From Ignavibacteriales bacterium (GTDB taxonomy: Bacteria > Bacteroidota > Ignavibacteria > T3Sed10-11), in assembly GCA_003568415.1 (NCBI GenBank), contig PWXV01000248.1, forward strand, positions 1 to 48,791: a DNA stretch of 48,791 nt. The letters run 5' to 3'. The first letter of the stretch is position 1, and every line of letters starts with the position of its first letter. Position numbers and translations under genes: made by a program. Under the pieces are notes generated by a model. It did not search any database. It had not been told where the DNA came from and was given only the letters and a program-made list of their open reading frames with translations. Of the stretch, positions 1 to 9,401 are shown piece after piece.

Positions 1-121
1 GGAGGTCATCCCACCCTTTCCGCGAGGCTGGAATGTAGAAAAGACTATATAATTTGAGTTGTATTGTTAAGCGGACAGAGAGCACAGGTGGGATCACCGG
101 AGGTCATCCCACCCTTTCCGC
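1..121. repeat. Two exact 23-nt copies of GGAGGTCATCCCACCCTTTCCGC (1-23 and 99-121); the second forms a hairpin with GGTGGGATcACC (87-113)
   Basis: Direct reading; GGTGGGAT/ATCCCACC and ACC/GGT pair around a GGA loop. Confidence 0.85.
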
Positions 122-208
122 AAAGTTTTATTTTCGGTGTTTAGCGTATTACAGTTAACTTTTTAAAAATTTAATTATATTTCCCATTGATGAAGGGATG
201 TGAAAAAA

Positions 209-1498
209 ATGAAAAAAGCACTTTTTGCGGCAATTATACTCGTCATCGGGTTATTCAATGCAGGGAATGCACAGGAGCGAACAAAAGTGCACGTAATGAA
301 AATCGACGGCTCAATTAACCCTGCTGTCGCATCAATGATTAACTCAAGCATCCAAACCGCCAGAGATGAAGGATCTGAAATGTTAATCATTCAAATTAAT
401 ACACCCGGCGGATTGCTTACATCCACACGTGCCATTGTAAGCGATATTCTGGAAAGTGAAATCCCAGTAGCAGTTTTTGTATATCCAAGCGGGTCATCGG
501 CAACATCAGCAGGTGTGTTTATCACACTCGCCGGACATGTTGCTGCAATGTCACCCGGGACAAATATGGGAGCCGCACATCCCGTTGGTATGGATGGGCA
601 GGCAGATACGGTAATGATCGAGAAAGCGCTCTCTGACGCGTCTGCATTTATCCGCACAATAGCCGAACACCGTGAACGAAATGTCGAGTGGGCTGAAAAA
701 GCGGTCCGGCAATCACTCTCGGTAACTGAATCGGAAGCGCTGCGTGACAACATCATCGATATCATAGCAAGCGATATAAACGATCTGCTGGCACAAGTAG
801 ACGGAAGAGAAATTGAGACAAAGCGTGAGACCAGAACTCTGGCTACAGAGAACGCAGAAATCATTATTCTCGAAATGAACTGGCAGCAACGCTTTCTCAA
901 TATAATTAGCGATCCGAATATCGTATATATTCTTATGATGGTCGGGTTCGCAGGAATAATGTTTGAGATATATAATCCGGGTGCAATTTTCCCCGGTGTT
1001 ATAGGTGTGATATCACTTATCCTTGCATTTTACTCATTACACACATTACCGGTCAACTATGCGGGTGTTGCCCTGATTGCTTTTGCAATTATATTATTCT
1101 TACTGGAAATAAAAGTACCAAGTTACGGAATATTAACGATCGGCGGTATCGTATCTCTCCTGCTTGGCTCGATTATGCTGGTCGATCCGGACTCTGCTCT
1201 TGAATATGCCCGGATCTCCTGGACAGTAATTATTCCGGTAACATTTTTTATTACCGCATTTTTCCTCTTTGCAATAAGTCTGGGTATTCGAGCACAACTA
1301 CGCAAACCCGCAACCGGTGCAGAAGGAATAATTGGCACATTTGGTGAAGCTCTCGAATTACTCGACCCAACGGGTGAGGTTCGTGCATTTGGTGAACGGT
1401 GGACTGCAGAGTCAGTAAGCGGGAAAATTAAAAAAGGAGAACGGGTGAAAGTTGTGGGTGTTGACAATATGAAACTAAAGGTTGAAAAAGCCGACTAA
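209..1498 (+). CDS. NfeD family membrane-bound serine protease (ClpP-class domain plus NfeD C-terminal domain)
   Basis: ORF 200-1498; signal peptide; INTPGG and SSATSAGVFI motifs typical of NfeD-type ClpP proteases; ATG at 209 better placed relative to GAAGGG than the GTG at 200. Confidence 0.9.
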   Translation: MKKALFAAIILVIGLFNAGNAQERTKVHVMKIDGSINPAVASMINSSIQTARDEGSEMLIIQINTPGGLLTSTRAIVSDILESEIPVAVFVYPSGSSATSAGVFITLAGHVAAMSPGTNMGAAHPVGMDGQADTVMIEKALSDASAFIRTIAEHRERNVEWAEKAVRQSLSVTESEALRDNIIDIIASDINDLLAQVDGREIETKRETRTLATENAEIIILEMNWQQRFLNIISDPNIVYILMMVGFAGIMFEIYNPGAIFPGVIGVISLILAFYSLHTLPVNYAGVALIAFAIILFLLEIKVPSYGILTIGGIVSLLLGSIMLVDPDSALEYARISWTVIIPVTFFITAFFLFAISLGIRAQLRKPATGAEGIIGTFGEALELLDPTGEVRAFGERWTAESVSGKIKKGERVKVVGVDNMKLKVEKAD

Positions 1499-1516
1499 AT
1501 CGAAAGGAGATTTTAC

Positions 1517-2308
1517 ATGGAAGTTCTCCCGACTGTAATTGGTATAGGTGTTGCGTTTGCTGTTATCATTTTAGCAAATGCAATCCGCATTCTACGCGAG
1601 TATGAACGGGGTGTTATCTTCCGACTCGGTCGTTTAATTAACGTCAAGGGCCCCGGTCTTATTCTCTTAATCCCTATAATCGATAAAATGGTGCGTATAA
1701 GTTTACGTACCATCGTTATGGATGTTCCGACACAGGACATCATCACCCGAGACAACGTTTCGGTAAAAGTTAACGCCGTTGTTTATTTCCGCGTCATTCA
1801 GCCGGATAAAGCGGTTGTCTCGGTTGAGAATTATCTGATGGCTACTTCACAGCTTTCACAAACAACACTGCGAAGTATTCTCGGACAATCGGAGCTTGAT
1901 GAATTGCTCGCTGAGCGCGACAAAATAAACCGCGCACTTCAACAAATCATCGATCATCAAACCGAGCCGTGGGGTATTAAAGTTTCTGCCGTAGAGGTGA
2001 AGCACGTGGATCTCCCTGTTGAAATGCAGCGTGCAATGGCACAACAGGCAGAAGCAGAGCGTGAACGGCGATCGAAAATTATTCGCGCGGAAGGTGAATA
2101 TCAGGCAGCACAAAGATTGTACGATGCTGCAAAAGTCATAAGTGATTATCCGGTTGCATTCCAACTGCGGTATCTGCAAACACTTGGTGATATTGCCAGT
2201 GAAAATAATTCAACGACGTTGTTTCCGATACCTATCGATCTGTTCAAGCCGTTTATTGAATCCTACGGGAAGTCTGGTTCATCATCTTCCCGATCGAAGA
2301 AAAAGTGA
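1517..2308 (+). CDS. Slipin / SPFH-band 7 family protein (stomatin-like)
   Basis: [47 protein letters not shown]; directly follows nfeD. Confidence 0.93.
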   Translation: MEVLPTVIGIGVAFAVIILANAIRILREYERGVIFRLGRLINVKGPGLILLIPIIDKMVRISLRTIVMDVPTQDIITRDNVSVKVNAVVYFRVIQPDKAVVSVENYLMATSQLSQTTLRSILGQSELDELLAERDKINRALQQIIDHQTEPWGIKVSAVEVKHVDLPVEMQRAMAQQAEAERERRSKIIRAEGEYQAAQRLYDAAKVISDYPVAFQLRYLQTLGDIASENNSTTLFPIPIDLFKPFIESYGKSGSSSSRSKKK

Positions 2309-2317
2309 GCAACTAAA

Positions 2318-2380
2318 ATCTCCCCAAAATATCGCTAAATGTAGCATTAATTTACGATATGGGGAGATCTATATTTTTTC
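2318..2380 (+). terminator. Intrinsic terminator downstream of slipin gene
   Basis: ATCTCCCC...GGGGAGAT stem followed by ATATTTTTT. Confidence 0.7.
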
Positions 2381-2392
2381 TTATCTTTCCCC

Positions 2393-2421
2393 TTGATTTT
2401 AGCGAATCCGAGTAGTATATT
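2393..2421 (+). promoter_or_regulatory. Sigma70-like promoter for the cold-shock gene
   Basis: TTGATT-N17-TATATT. Confidence 0.5.
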
Positions 2422-2493
2422 CCGCTGTTAGCTCACTACCCTCTTTCCCGAACGGGAGGGTTATTCCATAACTGTTATGAGGTAGCTTGCCTT

Positions 2494-2706
2494 ATGGAAC
2501 GCGGTACTGTTAAATGGTTCAACAATGCCAAGGGATTCGGTTTTATCAAAAAATCGACAGGGGAAGATGTCTTTGTCCATTACAAGTCGATCACTGGAGA
2601 AGGATATCGAACTCTGCATGAGGGTGAGACAGTAGAGTTTGAATATGAAGAAGGGCCGAAAGGACTTCACGCAACAAGTGTTGTGAAAGTCGCTCAAACG
2701 AGTTGA
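2494..2706 (+). CDS. Cold-shock protein, CspA family
   Basis: [30 protein letters not shown] contains RNP motifs. Confidence 0.96.
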   Translation: MERGTVKWFNNAKGFGFIKKSTGEDVFVHYKSITGEGYRTLHEGETVEFEYEEGPKGLHATSVVKVAQTS

Positions 2707-2725
2707 ACCGTTCGCTACAATAGGA

Positions 2726-2762
2726 AGCCCTCTTCGAAAAATGTTGAGGGCTTTTTATTTTT
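2726..2762 (+). terminator. Intrinsic terminator after csp gene
   Basis: AGCCCTC...GAGGGCT followed by TTTTATTTTT. Confidence 0.75.
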
Positions 2763-3166
2763 CAATTCCTGTTTTCTTGTACCCATTTCTTTACGTACTC
2801 AACAATATCCAATGTCGACGCACCCGGGGTAAAGATTTCACCAACACCCATTTCTTTTAATTTCTGGACATCCTTGTCTGGTATGATACCTCCTCCGAAT
2901 AAAAGAACATCCTTCATATCATTCTTATCCATCAAGGATTTAATTTTTGTAAAGACCGTCATATGTGCACCGCTCAGGATGCTAATGCCGATAGCATCGA
3001 CGTCCTCCTGCAGAGCAGCTTCGACAATCATTTCGGGTGATTTACGTATTCCGGTATAAATAACTTCCATACCTGCATCGCGTAAAGCGGCAGCTACCAC
3101 TTTTGCCCCACGGTCATGACCGTCCAGTCCGGCTTTAGCTACAAGAACGCGAATTTTCCGATCCAT
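2762..3166 (-). CDS. Stand-alone cobalamin-binding domain protein (methylmalonyl-CoA mutase small/C-terminal type)
   Basis: [29 protein letters not shown] contains DxHxx[11 protein letters not shown]. Confidence 0.93.
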   Translation of the reverse strand: MDRKIRVLVAKAGLDGHDRGAKVVAAALRDAGMEVIYTGIRKSPEMIVEAALQEDVDAIGISILSGAHMTVFTKIKSLMDKNDMKDVLLFGGGIIPDKDVQKLKEMGVGEIFTPGASTLDIVEYVKKWVQENRN

Positions 3167-3185
3167 AATATTCCACCTCTTCTTT

Positions 3186-3776
3186 TTACATTACATTATT
3201 AGCTATACAATGTTTAAGGTCGTTATATACTTTTGCAAGCGGCAATCCGACGACATTATAATAACATCCTTCGATACGACTGACAAACACAGCACCGAAA
3301 TCGTCCTGGATACCATATGCGCCAGCTTTATCAAGCGGTGAGCCTGAATTCACATATGATTCGATTTCTTCGTTTTCCAGTTCACGAAACCACACTTTCG
3401 TTAATTCATAATTCTTGATTACATTATTTGACGGCCGGTCGTAAATGCAATAACCGGTGATAACCTCATGCAGGCGGTTACTTAAAGAATGAAGCATTTC
3501 TTTTGCTTCTTTGGCATCGGATGGTTTTCCCAAAATTTTATCACCCAGTACTACAATGGTATCCGCAGCCAGCACAATTGCTTGTTCAAGTGATGCTGCT
3601 ACTGAGCTTGCCTTTTCAACAGCCATATCGACCGCAAACTCCACCGGTTTTCTGCCGTTATATTCTTCCTGTATAGAAGCGGATATAGCACGAAACTCTA
3701 GCCCTACTTGTCGCAATAATTGTATTCGTCGCGGTGATGCTGATGCAAGAATAAGATCTTTGGGTAAATGTAACAT
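3186..3776 (-). CDS. maf: Maf family nucleotide pyrophosphatase
   Basis: [33 protein letters not shown]. Confidence 0.94.
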   Translation of the reverse strand: MLHLPKDLILASASPRRIQLLRQVGLEFRAISASIQEEYNGRKPVEFAVDMAVEKASSVAASLEQAIVLAADTIVVLGDKILGKPSDAKEAKEMLHSLSNRLHEVITGYCIYDRPSNNVIKNYELTKVWFRELENEEIESYVNSGSPLDKAGAYGIQDDFGAVFVSRIEGCYYNVVGLPLAKVYNDLKHCIANNVM

Positions 3777-3793
3777 TCTGAAAAAATAATAAA

Positions 3794-3825
3794 AAAGCGA
3801 TACACAGTTTGCTGAGCATCGCTTT
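3794..3825 (-). terminator. Intrinsic terminator downstream of 3858-4325 gene
   Basis: AAAGCGAT...ATCGCTTT followed on the minus strand by a T-tract. Confidence 0.65.
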
Positions 3826-3857
3826 GTTTATAAAAAGCTATACGTACATTAATGCTA

Positions 3858-4325
3858 TTACCGAAACATTGATTTTATACTTCCCCACGTCCGGTAAGGA
3901 ACACTGCTTATGTTGCTGAGTGATATTTCATCGGTATAGTGTACACTTCCATCCATTTGAACTATTGCCACCTTATAAGATACAACAGCGGTTCCTTGTT
4001 TAAATACCCCCCGGTCAACGTACTCATAATTTCTGTTTGTATTGCGCGTAACAGGTTGGTTATTAATTCGAATAAAATTTTCTTGATCAGCGGTTCTGCG
4101 TTCTATATTAAAATGTTGAACACCATTTTGATCAAGCATCTCCCAGGAAATTATTATGTCTCTTCCATCGGCATTAACCGATAAGTTAGTGACCCGGGAT
4201 CCGGATAGTCCTACAAGAAAGCAACAAAAAATTAAAAACGATAATATTACAGTGTAGCGCATAATATCCACATTGAGTAAGTCAATATTTTTTTTAAATA
4301 TAGACACATTATAAATAAAAATCAA
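3858..4325 (-). CDS. Hypothetical secreted protein with fibronectin type III-like segment
   Basis: ORF; hydrophobic N-terminal segment; NADGRDIIISWEMLDQNGVQHFNIERR. Confidence 0.55.
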   Translation of the reverse strand: MIFIYNVSIFKKNIDLLNVDIMRYTVILSFLIFCCFLVGLSGSRVTNLSVNADGRDIIISWEMLDQNGVQHFNIERRTADQENFIRINNQPVTRNTNRNYEYVDRGVFKQGTAVVSYKVAIVQMDGSVHYTDEISLSNISSVPYRTWGSIKSMFR

Positions 4326-4334
4326 CTTAAAAAA

Positions 4335-4375
4335 AATAAAACCCCATTATCTTTCAAGGAAAATGGGGTTTTATT
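4335..4375 (-). terminator. Intrinsic terminator downstream of TPR gene
   Basis: AATAAAACCCCATT...AATGGGGTTTTATT. Confidence 0.7.
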
Positions 4376-4402
4376 AGAATATTCTCATATTGAATTACTG
4401 TA

Positions 4403-5392
4403 TTATCTTAACTCTTCGAGTTCGTACTCTGCGTTTCGCCGATATCGCGAATCTTTGGCTGCCTCTTCAAATGCAGCGATAGCTTCCTGTTTTCTGCCCT
4501 GATTCCGTAATGCAATACCAAGTTCAAAATATTCGCCGCCTTTTTGGCCGCTGGTTTTATACTCAATTGCATTCCGGGCATGCTCCTCTGCCCGTTGGTA
4601 ATTACCAAGTCGATTATTTGCAACTGCAAGCAACAAATAAGCCTGGCTATGCTGCGGATGTGAATCGATAGCATTTTCAAAATTATTGATAGCATCACTG
4701 ACTCTTCCGCGTTCGAGCAACTCGTGACCTTGTGCAGTATAGGCTGTGGCTAAACCAGTCTGAGCCTGCTGCAACGTCGGATCTATCTGGAGCGCATTTG
4801 AATACGCATCAATCGCATTATCAAACTGTTGCAGACTTACATACGCACCTCCAAGTCCTGCATAGGCAACGGCATATTGAGGATTTAACTCGATTGCTCT
4901 CTGAAAGTTTTCAACGGCTTCCTGATTCTGATTATTTCGGCGCTTTGCGATAGCAATACGATTATAGAAGCGTGGATCTGGATTTATTTCGACAGCTTCT
5001 TTATAGTGCTCGATCGCACCCGAATAATTTCCGGCACTGAATAACTCTTCTCCTTTACCCATATATGCACCGGATAAACCTTGCCGTACTGTTTCCATAT
5101 CGGTTCCGTGATCAAGAGCATCATTAAAGGCAGTCACGGCATCGTCAAAACGCTGCATGCGCAGCAAGGCAACCGCTTTTTGATAATAATACCGGTGATC
5201 TTCTACAATCTCCAGCGCCTCTGAATATTTATTGACAGCCTCCGCTAAGTTTCCAGCCCGCAAAAGCGAGTTTCCCTCATTGAAGAGCTCATCCGCCTGT
5301 ACCTGTGGGTCATCATGTTCTTGTGCAAACCCGATGAGACCGATCGAAAGCATGAGTACCAGCAACATTGCGATTCTCTTCATTTGTATCAC
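4403..5392 (-). CDS. Secreted tetratricopeptide repeat protein
   Basis: Signal peptide plus repeated TPR units (e.g. AVENFQRAIELNPQYAVAYAGLGGAY). Confidence 0.92.
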   Translation of the reverse strand: MIQMKRIAMLLVLMLSIGLIGFAQEHDDPQVQADELFNEGNSLLRAGNLAEAVNKYSEALEIVEDHRYYYQKAVALLRMQRFDDAVTAFNDALDHGTDMETVRQGLSGAYMGKGEELFSAGNYSGAIEHYKEAVEINPDPRFYNRIAIAKRRNNQNQEAVENFQRAIELNPQYAVAYAGLGGAYVSLQQFDNAIDAYSNALQIDPTLQQAQTGLATAYTAQGHELLERGRVSDAINNFENAIDSHPQHSQAYLLLAVANNRLGNYQRAEEHARNAIEYKTSGQKGGEYFELGIALRNQGRKQEAIAAFEEAAKDSRYRRNAEYELEELR

Positions 5393-5423
5393 CCTCCATA
5401 TAGTGGAATAGTTGTTTTAAATT

Positions 5424-5511
5424 TGGTGCGGAAGGGGGGACTTGAACCCCCATGCCCTTTCGAGGCACCACCCCCTCAAGATGGCGTGTCTACCAATTCC
5501 ACCACTTCCGC
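5424..5511 (-). tRNA. tRNA-Leu (anticodon GAG), CCA encoded
   Basis: GCGGAAG/CTTCCGC acceptor; anticodon arm CCATC-TTGAGGG-GGTGG; long variable arm; T-arm GGGGGTTCAAGTCCCCC. Confidence 0.95.
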
Positions 5512-5524
5512 ATTAATATTTTAG

Positions 5525-5597
5525 TGAGGCTGGATGGATTCGAACCATCGGCCACCTGCTTAAAAGGCAGATGCTCTACCAGCTGAGCTACAGCCTC
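5525..5597 (-). tRNA. tRNA-Lys (anticodon TTT)
   Basis: GAGGCTG/CAGCCTC acceptor; anticodon loop CTTTTAA; T-arm GATGGTTCGAATCCATC. Confidence 0.95.
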
Positions 5598-5649
5598 TTT
5601 TTGGTAAAACGGCACTAATTTATTAAGATAAAAAACATCTCGAGGAATG

Positions 5650-5928
5650 TCAACTTTGTGATGCTGATCCGGTATTTCCGCTTACTTCTTCTTTTTTCCT
5701 GTACAGTAAAGCAAACGGGATTATTATACAATAACCGATAACCAACAATATTGGTGCAATAACTATCGGCATCACGCCGTCAACCGATCCCTCTAACATA
5801 AACAAATATCCAATTATAATTACTCCCACTCCAATGAGTAACATAACATAGTTTACATTTGTCAGTGGAAGCGTTCGATCTCCACTTTGTTTACGTTTTG
5901 ACCTTTTCTTTTTAACGGGTCGTGCCAT
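5650..5928 (-). CDS. Small membrane protein, DUF3098-like
   Basis: Two hydrophobic helices after basic N-terminus; NYVMLLIGVGVIIIGYLFM. Confidence 0.6.
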   Translation of the reverse strand: MARPVKKKRSKRKQSGDRTLPLTNVNYVMLLIGVGVIIIGYLFMLEGSVDGVMPIVIAPILLVIGYCIIIPFALLYRKKEEVSGNTGSASQS

Positions 5929-5979
5929 ACAATTGTTACACCATTATTTTATCTAAATTTAGCCCCCGGGAGAATTAAA

Positions 5980-6009
5980 AAGCCCGGTGTTGGGGGGGAC
6001 ACCGGGCTT
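5980..6009 (-). terminator. Intrinsic terminator of the lol operon
   Basis: AAGCCCGGTGT...ACACCGGGCTT then TTTT on minus strand. Confidence 0.75.
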
Positions 6010-6109
6010 GACCTTTTGAATTACAACAGTCAGGGGAGAAACTGTCGTAACGGTCTATACCAAATATACGTTTTTTCTACAAAATGTCAATATCTTGCAA
6101 AAAATAATT

Positions 6110-6814
6110 TCATTTTTTTTCAGCCTCCAAATTGTCGATTTTTCCATCAATAAGGCGAATTATTCGGTCTGCTTTATCCGCAAGTTCAAGATTATGGGTA
6201 ACAATGAAAAGTGTTATCCCGATATCGTCATTTAGTTGCCACAAAAGATTGTGTAATTGTTCTCCCCCGCTGCGATCAAGGTTTCCCGATGGTTCATCTG
6301 CGAATAAGATCTTAGGGTCATTCAATAATGCTCTGGCCACCGCCACCCGCTGTTGTTCTCCGCCGGATAATTCTGATGGAAAATGCGATATCCGGTCTGA
6401 CAAACCTACTAAATCAAGTATTTCTTTTGCTTTTTTCTCGCTTTTTGCGAAAGATTTTCCATTGATCAGACCCGGCATAAGAACATTTTCAAGTGCTGTG
6501 AATTCCGGCAACAGATGATGAAATTGAAAAACAAAACCAATTTCTTTATTCCGAAATCGCGCCAGTTGATCATCCGAATAATCAAATATATTTTCTTTGC
6601 CGTATAAAACTTTTCCCTCATTCGGACGATCAAGGCCACCGAGTATATGCAGCAATGTACTCTTGCCCGCACCCGAAGGGCCGATGACAGCGATTGTTTC
6701 TTTCCGTTTAATTTCAAGTGATATTCCTTTTAGAACTTCAAGCTCATGACGCTTTGCCATTGAATATCGCTTCTTTATACCTTCTGCTTTTATAATTATA
6801 TCACTTTTTTTCAT
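6110..6814 (-). CDS. lolD: LolD-like lipoprotein-releasing ABC transporter ATPase
   Basis: GPSGAGKSTLLHILGG, LSGGEQQRVAVARAL, ILFADEPSGNLD; start at internal MKKSDIII more likely than 6925, which overlaps the permease. Confidence 0.88.
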   Translation of the reverse strand: MKKSDIIIKAEGIKKRYSMAKRHELEVLKGISLEIKRKETIAVIGPSGAGKSTLLHILGGLDRPNEGKVLYGKENIFDYSDDQLARFRNKEIGFVFQFHHLLPEFTALENVLMPGLINGKSFAKSEKKAKEILDLVGLSDRISHFPSELSGGEQQRVAVARALLNDPKILFADEPSGNLDRSGGEQLHNLLWQLNDDIGITLFIVTHNLELADKADRIIRLIDGKIDNLEAEKK

Positions 6815-6833
6815 ATATGATCTTTCAGGATTA

Positions 6834-8063
6834 TTATTCCCACCGAACCGCTTGCGCGGGTAATACCCTCGCCGCACGCTTTGCGGGATATAGTGCAGCA
6901 AGTGATGACAGCAATAATGCCGCACCGCCTACTGCTATAAAATCAATTAGTCTTATCTCCACAGGCAACGCAGGTATTATATATACGGTTGGGTCAAGAG
7001 GAAACAAATGATACTGTATTTGCAGGTAACACACTATATAACCGATCAAGCTTCCTATTACCGATCCTATGATACCTACCAACACTCCTTCGAATAAATA
7101 GATACGAATTACCTCACGTTTTGTCGCACCCATGGCTTTTAATACACCTATATCACGGGTTTTTTCAATTACGGTCATTGTTAGTGAGCCAAGAATGTTG
7201 AAAGTAGCTACCGCGATAATTAATGATAAAATTATATACGCCCCCCACCGTTCGATTTCCATCACCGAATATAAATCACGGTGCAAATCATACCATGTTT
7301 GCACAAGATAGCCGTCGCCCAACGCACGCTGGAGGTCACGCTTTACTGCATCGGATTGTCTGAAATTATGAAGCCGCAGTTCGACTCCGGTTATATCTTC
7401 CCCAAGATTAAATAAGCGGCGTGCACTATGAAGTGACACAAAAGCATAATTCGCATCATAATCCTGATTCATCGACTCATAAATTCCCGATACGATATAA
7501 CGCCGGAGAATCGGCTGACCGAACCGTAACAGTGCTGCCTCCATTCCCTGCGGACTGATGACTGTTACCGTATCGCCCTGCATTGCATTGAGTCGATCGG
7601 CAAGGCCTATCCCCAACACTATCCCGTCCGAATTATCCGGTCTATCTAACAGCAACGACCCAAGCACCATTGATTCTTCAACGCCGGATACATCGGGCAT
7701 TTTATCAGGATCCATACCACGCACATTGATGATCCGGTTTATATTTTTCACGACAATCATCGATCTGCCGCTTGCTGCAGGTGAATATGCTTTCACACGA
7801 TCGTCTTCTTCCAGCACCGATATTACCCGTTCATAGTCAGGGAGTGCCGTTCCGGTTGCCGGTTCAACCCTGATGTGCGGATCAAATCCAACCAGAATAT
7901 CGGTGACAAGACTATTGAATCCGTTAAAGACAGATAGAACGATGATTAATGCGGCGACACCGACCGTGATCCCGATTACGGAAATTAACGTAATAATACT
8001 GATAAATCGGGCTTTCCGCTTTGATAAAAGATATCTTCTCGCTATGAATCGTTCAAAGTTCAT
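6834..8063 (-). CDS. LolC/LolE-type ABC transporter permease (FtsX/MacB fold)
   Basis: FIARRYLLSKRKARFISIITLISVIGITVGVAALI; DIGVLKAMGA. Confidence 0.9.
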   Translation of the reverse strand: MNFERFIARRYLLSKRKARFISIITLISVIGITVGVAALIIVLSVFNGFNSLVTDILVGFDPHIRVEPATGTALPDYERVISVLEEDDRVKAYSPAASGRSMIVVKNINRIINVRGMDPDKMPDVSGVEESMVLGSLLLDRPDNSDGIVLGIGLADRLNAMQGDTVTVISPQGMEAALLRFGQPILRRYIVSGIYESMNQDYDANYAFVSLHSARRLFNLGEDITGVELRLHNFRQSDAVKRDLQRALGDGYLVQTWYDLHRDLYSVMEIERWGAYIILSLIIAVATFNILGSLTMTVIEKTRDIGVLKAMGATKREVIRIYLFEGVLVGIIGSVIGSLIGYIVCYLQIQYHLFPLDPTVYIIPALPVEIRLIDFIAVGGAALLLSSLAALYPAKRAARVLPAQAVRWE

Positions 8064-9283
8064 CAGGCAAACCGAATCGTAGTAACAGGATCAAGTCGGC
8101 CGGCTAGTCGTGCCGGTACGATACTGCATACAAAACACATTGCCAGTGCAACCGCCGTTACGATCAGGTAATGCAGCGGTTCTATGGCAATCGGTACATA
8201 ATTCATATAATAAATCTCACCCGGGATTGCTATGATCTGATACTGATATTGTATAAAAGAAAGAATAAACCCTGTCAGATTTCCGATAATAACACCTACC
8301 ACACCGATGATCATCCCATCGATCACAAATATTTTCCCGATGCTTCGCCGTGTCATGCCGAGCGCTTTTAATGTACCGATCTGATTGGTTTTTTCCATCA
8401 CCAGCATCAGCATCGTTCCGATAATATTAACCGATGCTACAAGAATAATCAATCCGAGAATGATCGGGATCGGCTTCTTCTGCAACTCAATCCACGTAAA
8501 CAAATGCCGGTACATTTGATACATTGTCCGCGGGTAATGCGGATAGCCAAGTTTGGTGAACAAACCTTCGGAAATACTGTGAATCCGATCAATATCGCTG
8601 ACCATTATGTCATACCCGGATACCAGGCCGTCCATTCGTAACATTCGCTGCGCAGCGGATAGATCTACAAACACATAAATATCATCATATTCTGCCATGC
8701 CGGTTTCGTAGATACCGGTTACTATGAATTGAGCAGCGCGGGCAAATCCTATTACGGTTCCTTCGGCTTGTTCGAGTGCAAAAATAGTTAAGCGATCACC
8801 TAAATCAACGGCGAGGCGCCGTGCCAACTGCTCACCGATGATTATGCCGCCGCGATTTGGTTCCTGTTCTGAGAGATCAAATACTCCGGAGGTAACATAT
8901 TCCTGCATAAGTGATGCATCGACCTCCTCTTCAAGTCCTTTCATAAGAATACCCTCGAATCCCTCACGGGAACGAATCATTCCTTCGCGCTGGATAAACG
9001 GCGCAACATGCCGGATGCCGTCGGTTTCACGCAGGGTAACTAAATTTGCTTGATAATCACGGAGCGGTTGATTCTGAAATCCAACCACCTGAATATGAGA
9101 GGAGAATCCTACGAGTGTCTCTTCGAGTTTGCGCTCGAAACCGGTAATAATAGCAAGTGCAATTATAAGCACCATCGTACCTATCGCAACACCGAGAATT
9201 GCGATAAAAGTTACAAAAGAAATAAAACCCGTCCGGTGCCGGGAGGATAAATTACGGCGAGCTATAAACGATTCATAAGCCAT
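8063..9283 (-). CDS. LolC/LolE-type ABC transporter permease (second subunit)
   Basis: FIARRNLSSRHRTGFISFVTFIAILGVAIGTMVLII; NQIGTLKALGM. Confidence 0.9.
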   Translation of the reverse strand: MAYESFIARRNLSSRHRTGFISFVTFIAILGVAIGTMVLIIALAIITGFERKLEETLVGFSSHIQVVGFQNQPLRDYQANLVTLRETDGIRHVAPFIQREGMIRSREGFEGILMKGLEEEVDASLMQEYVTSGVFDLSEQEPNRGGIIIGEQLARRLAVDLGDRLTIFALEQAEGTVIGFARAAQFIVTGIYETGMAEYDDIYVFVDLSAAQRMLRMDGLVSGYDIMVSDIDRIHSISEGLFTKLGYPHYPRTMYQMYRHLFTWIELQKKPIPIILGLIILVASVNIIGTMLMLVMEKTNQIGTLKALGMTRRSIGKIFVIDGMIIGVVGVIIGNLTGFILSFIQYQYQIIAIPGEIYYMNYVPIAIEPLHYLIVTAVALAMCFVCSIVPARLAGRLDPVTTIRFA

Positions 9284-9292
9284 AGTTGTACA

Positions 9293-9400
9293 TCAGTGAG
9301 AATGACCGGGCATCAAGATAATGCCGGCAGTAAAAGCTATACCTATACCGGCGATGGTATGGGTATAACGTTCGACCAATGCAATAAAACTTTCACTCAT
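9293..9400 (-). CDS. 35-aa putative small membrane protein MSESFIALVERYTHTIAGIGIAFTAGIILMPGHSH
   Basis: Complete ATG-TGA frame read directly from the minus strand, starting 1 nt after the prfB TAA and ending 9 nt before the permease ATG; not in the ORF track. Confidence 0.4.
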   Translation of the reverse strand: MSESFIALVERYTHTIAGIGIAFTAGIILMPGHSH

Positions 9401-9401
9401 A

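Noticed and set aside
1-121. Possible CRISPR array from the two 23-nt repeats
   Set aside because: Only two copies, 75-nt spacer, repeat forms an extended palindrome with flank, no cas genes.
391-900. Long antisense ORFs opposite nfeD and others (e.g. 391-900, 1123-1467, 15631-16083, 17086-17562, 19544-20131)
   Set aside because: They lie wholly opposite well-supported conserved genes, have no recognisable domains and look like shadow ORFs.
4408-4698. Same-strand 96-aa ORF inside the TPR gene
   Set aside because: Alternate frame of a clear TPR protein; arises from the repeats.
6815-6925. N-terminal extension of LolD (MRHYCCHHLLHYIPQSVRRG...)
   Set aside because: Overlaps the 3' end of the permease gene and is not LolD-like; internal Met at 6814 fits the family.
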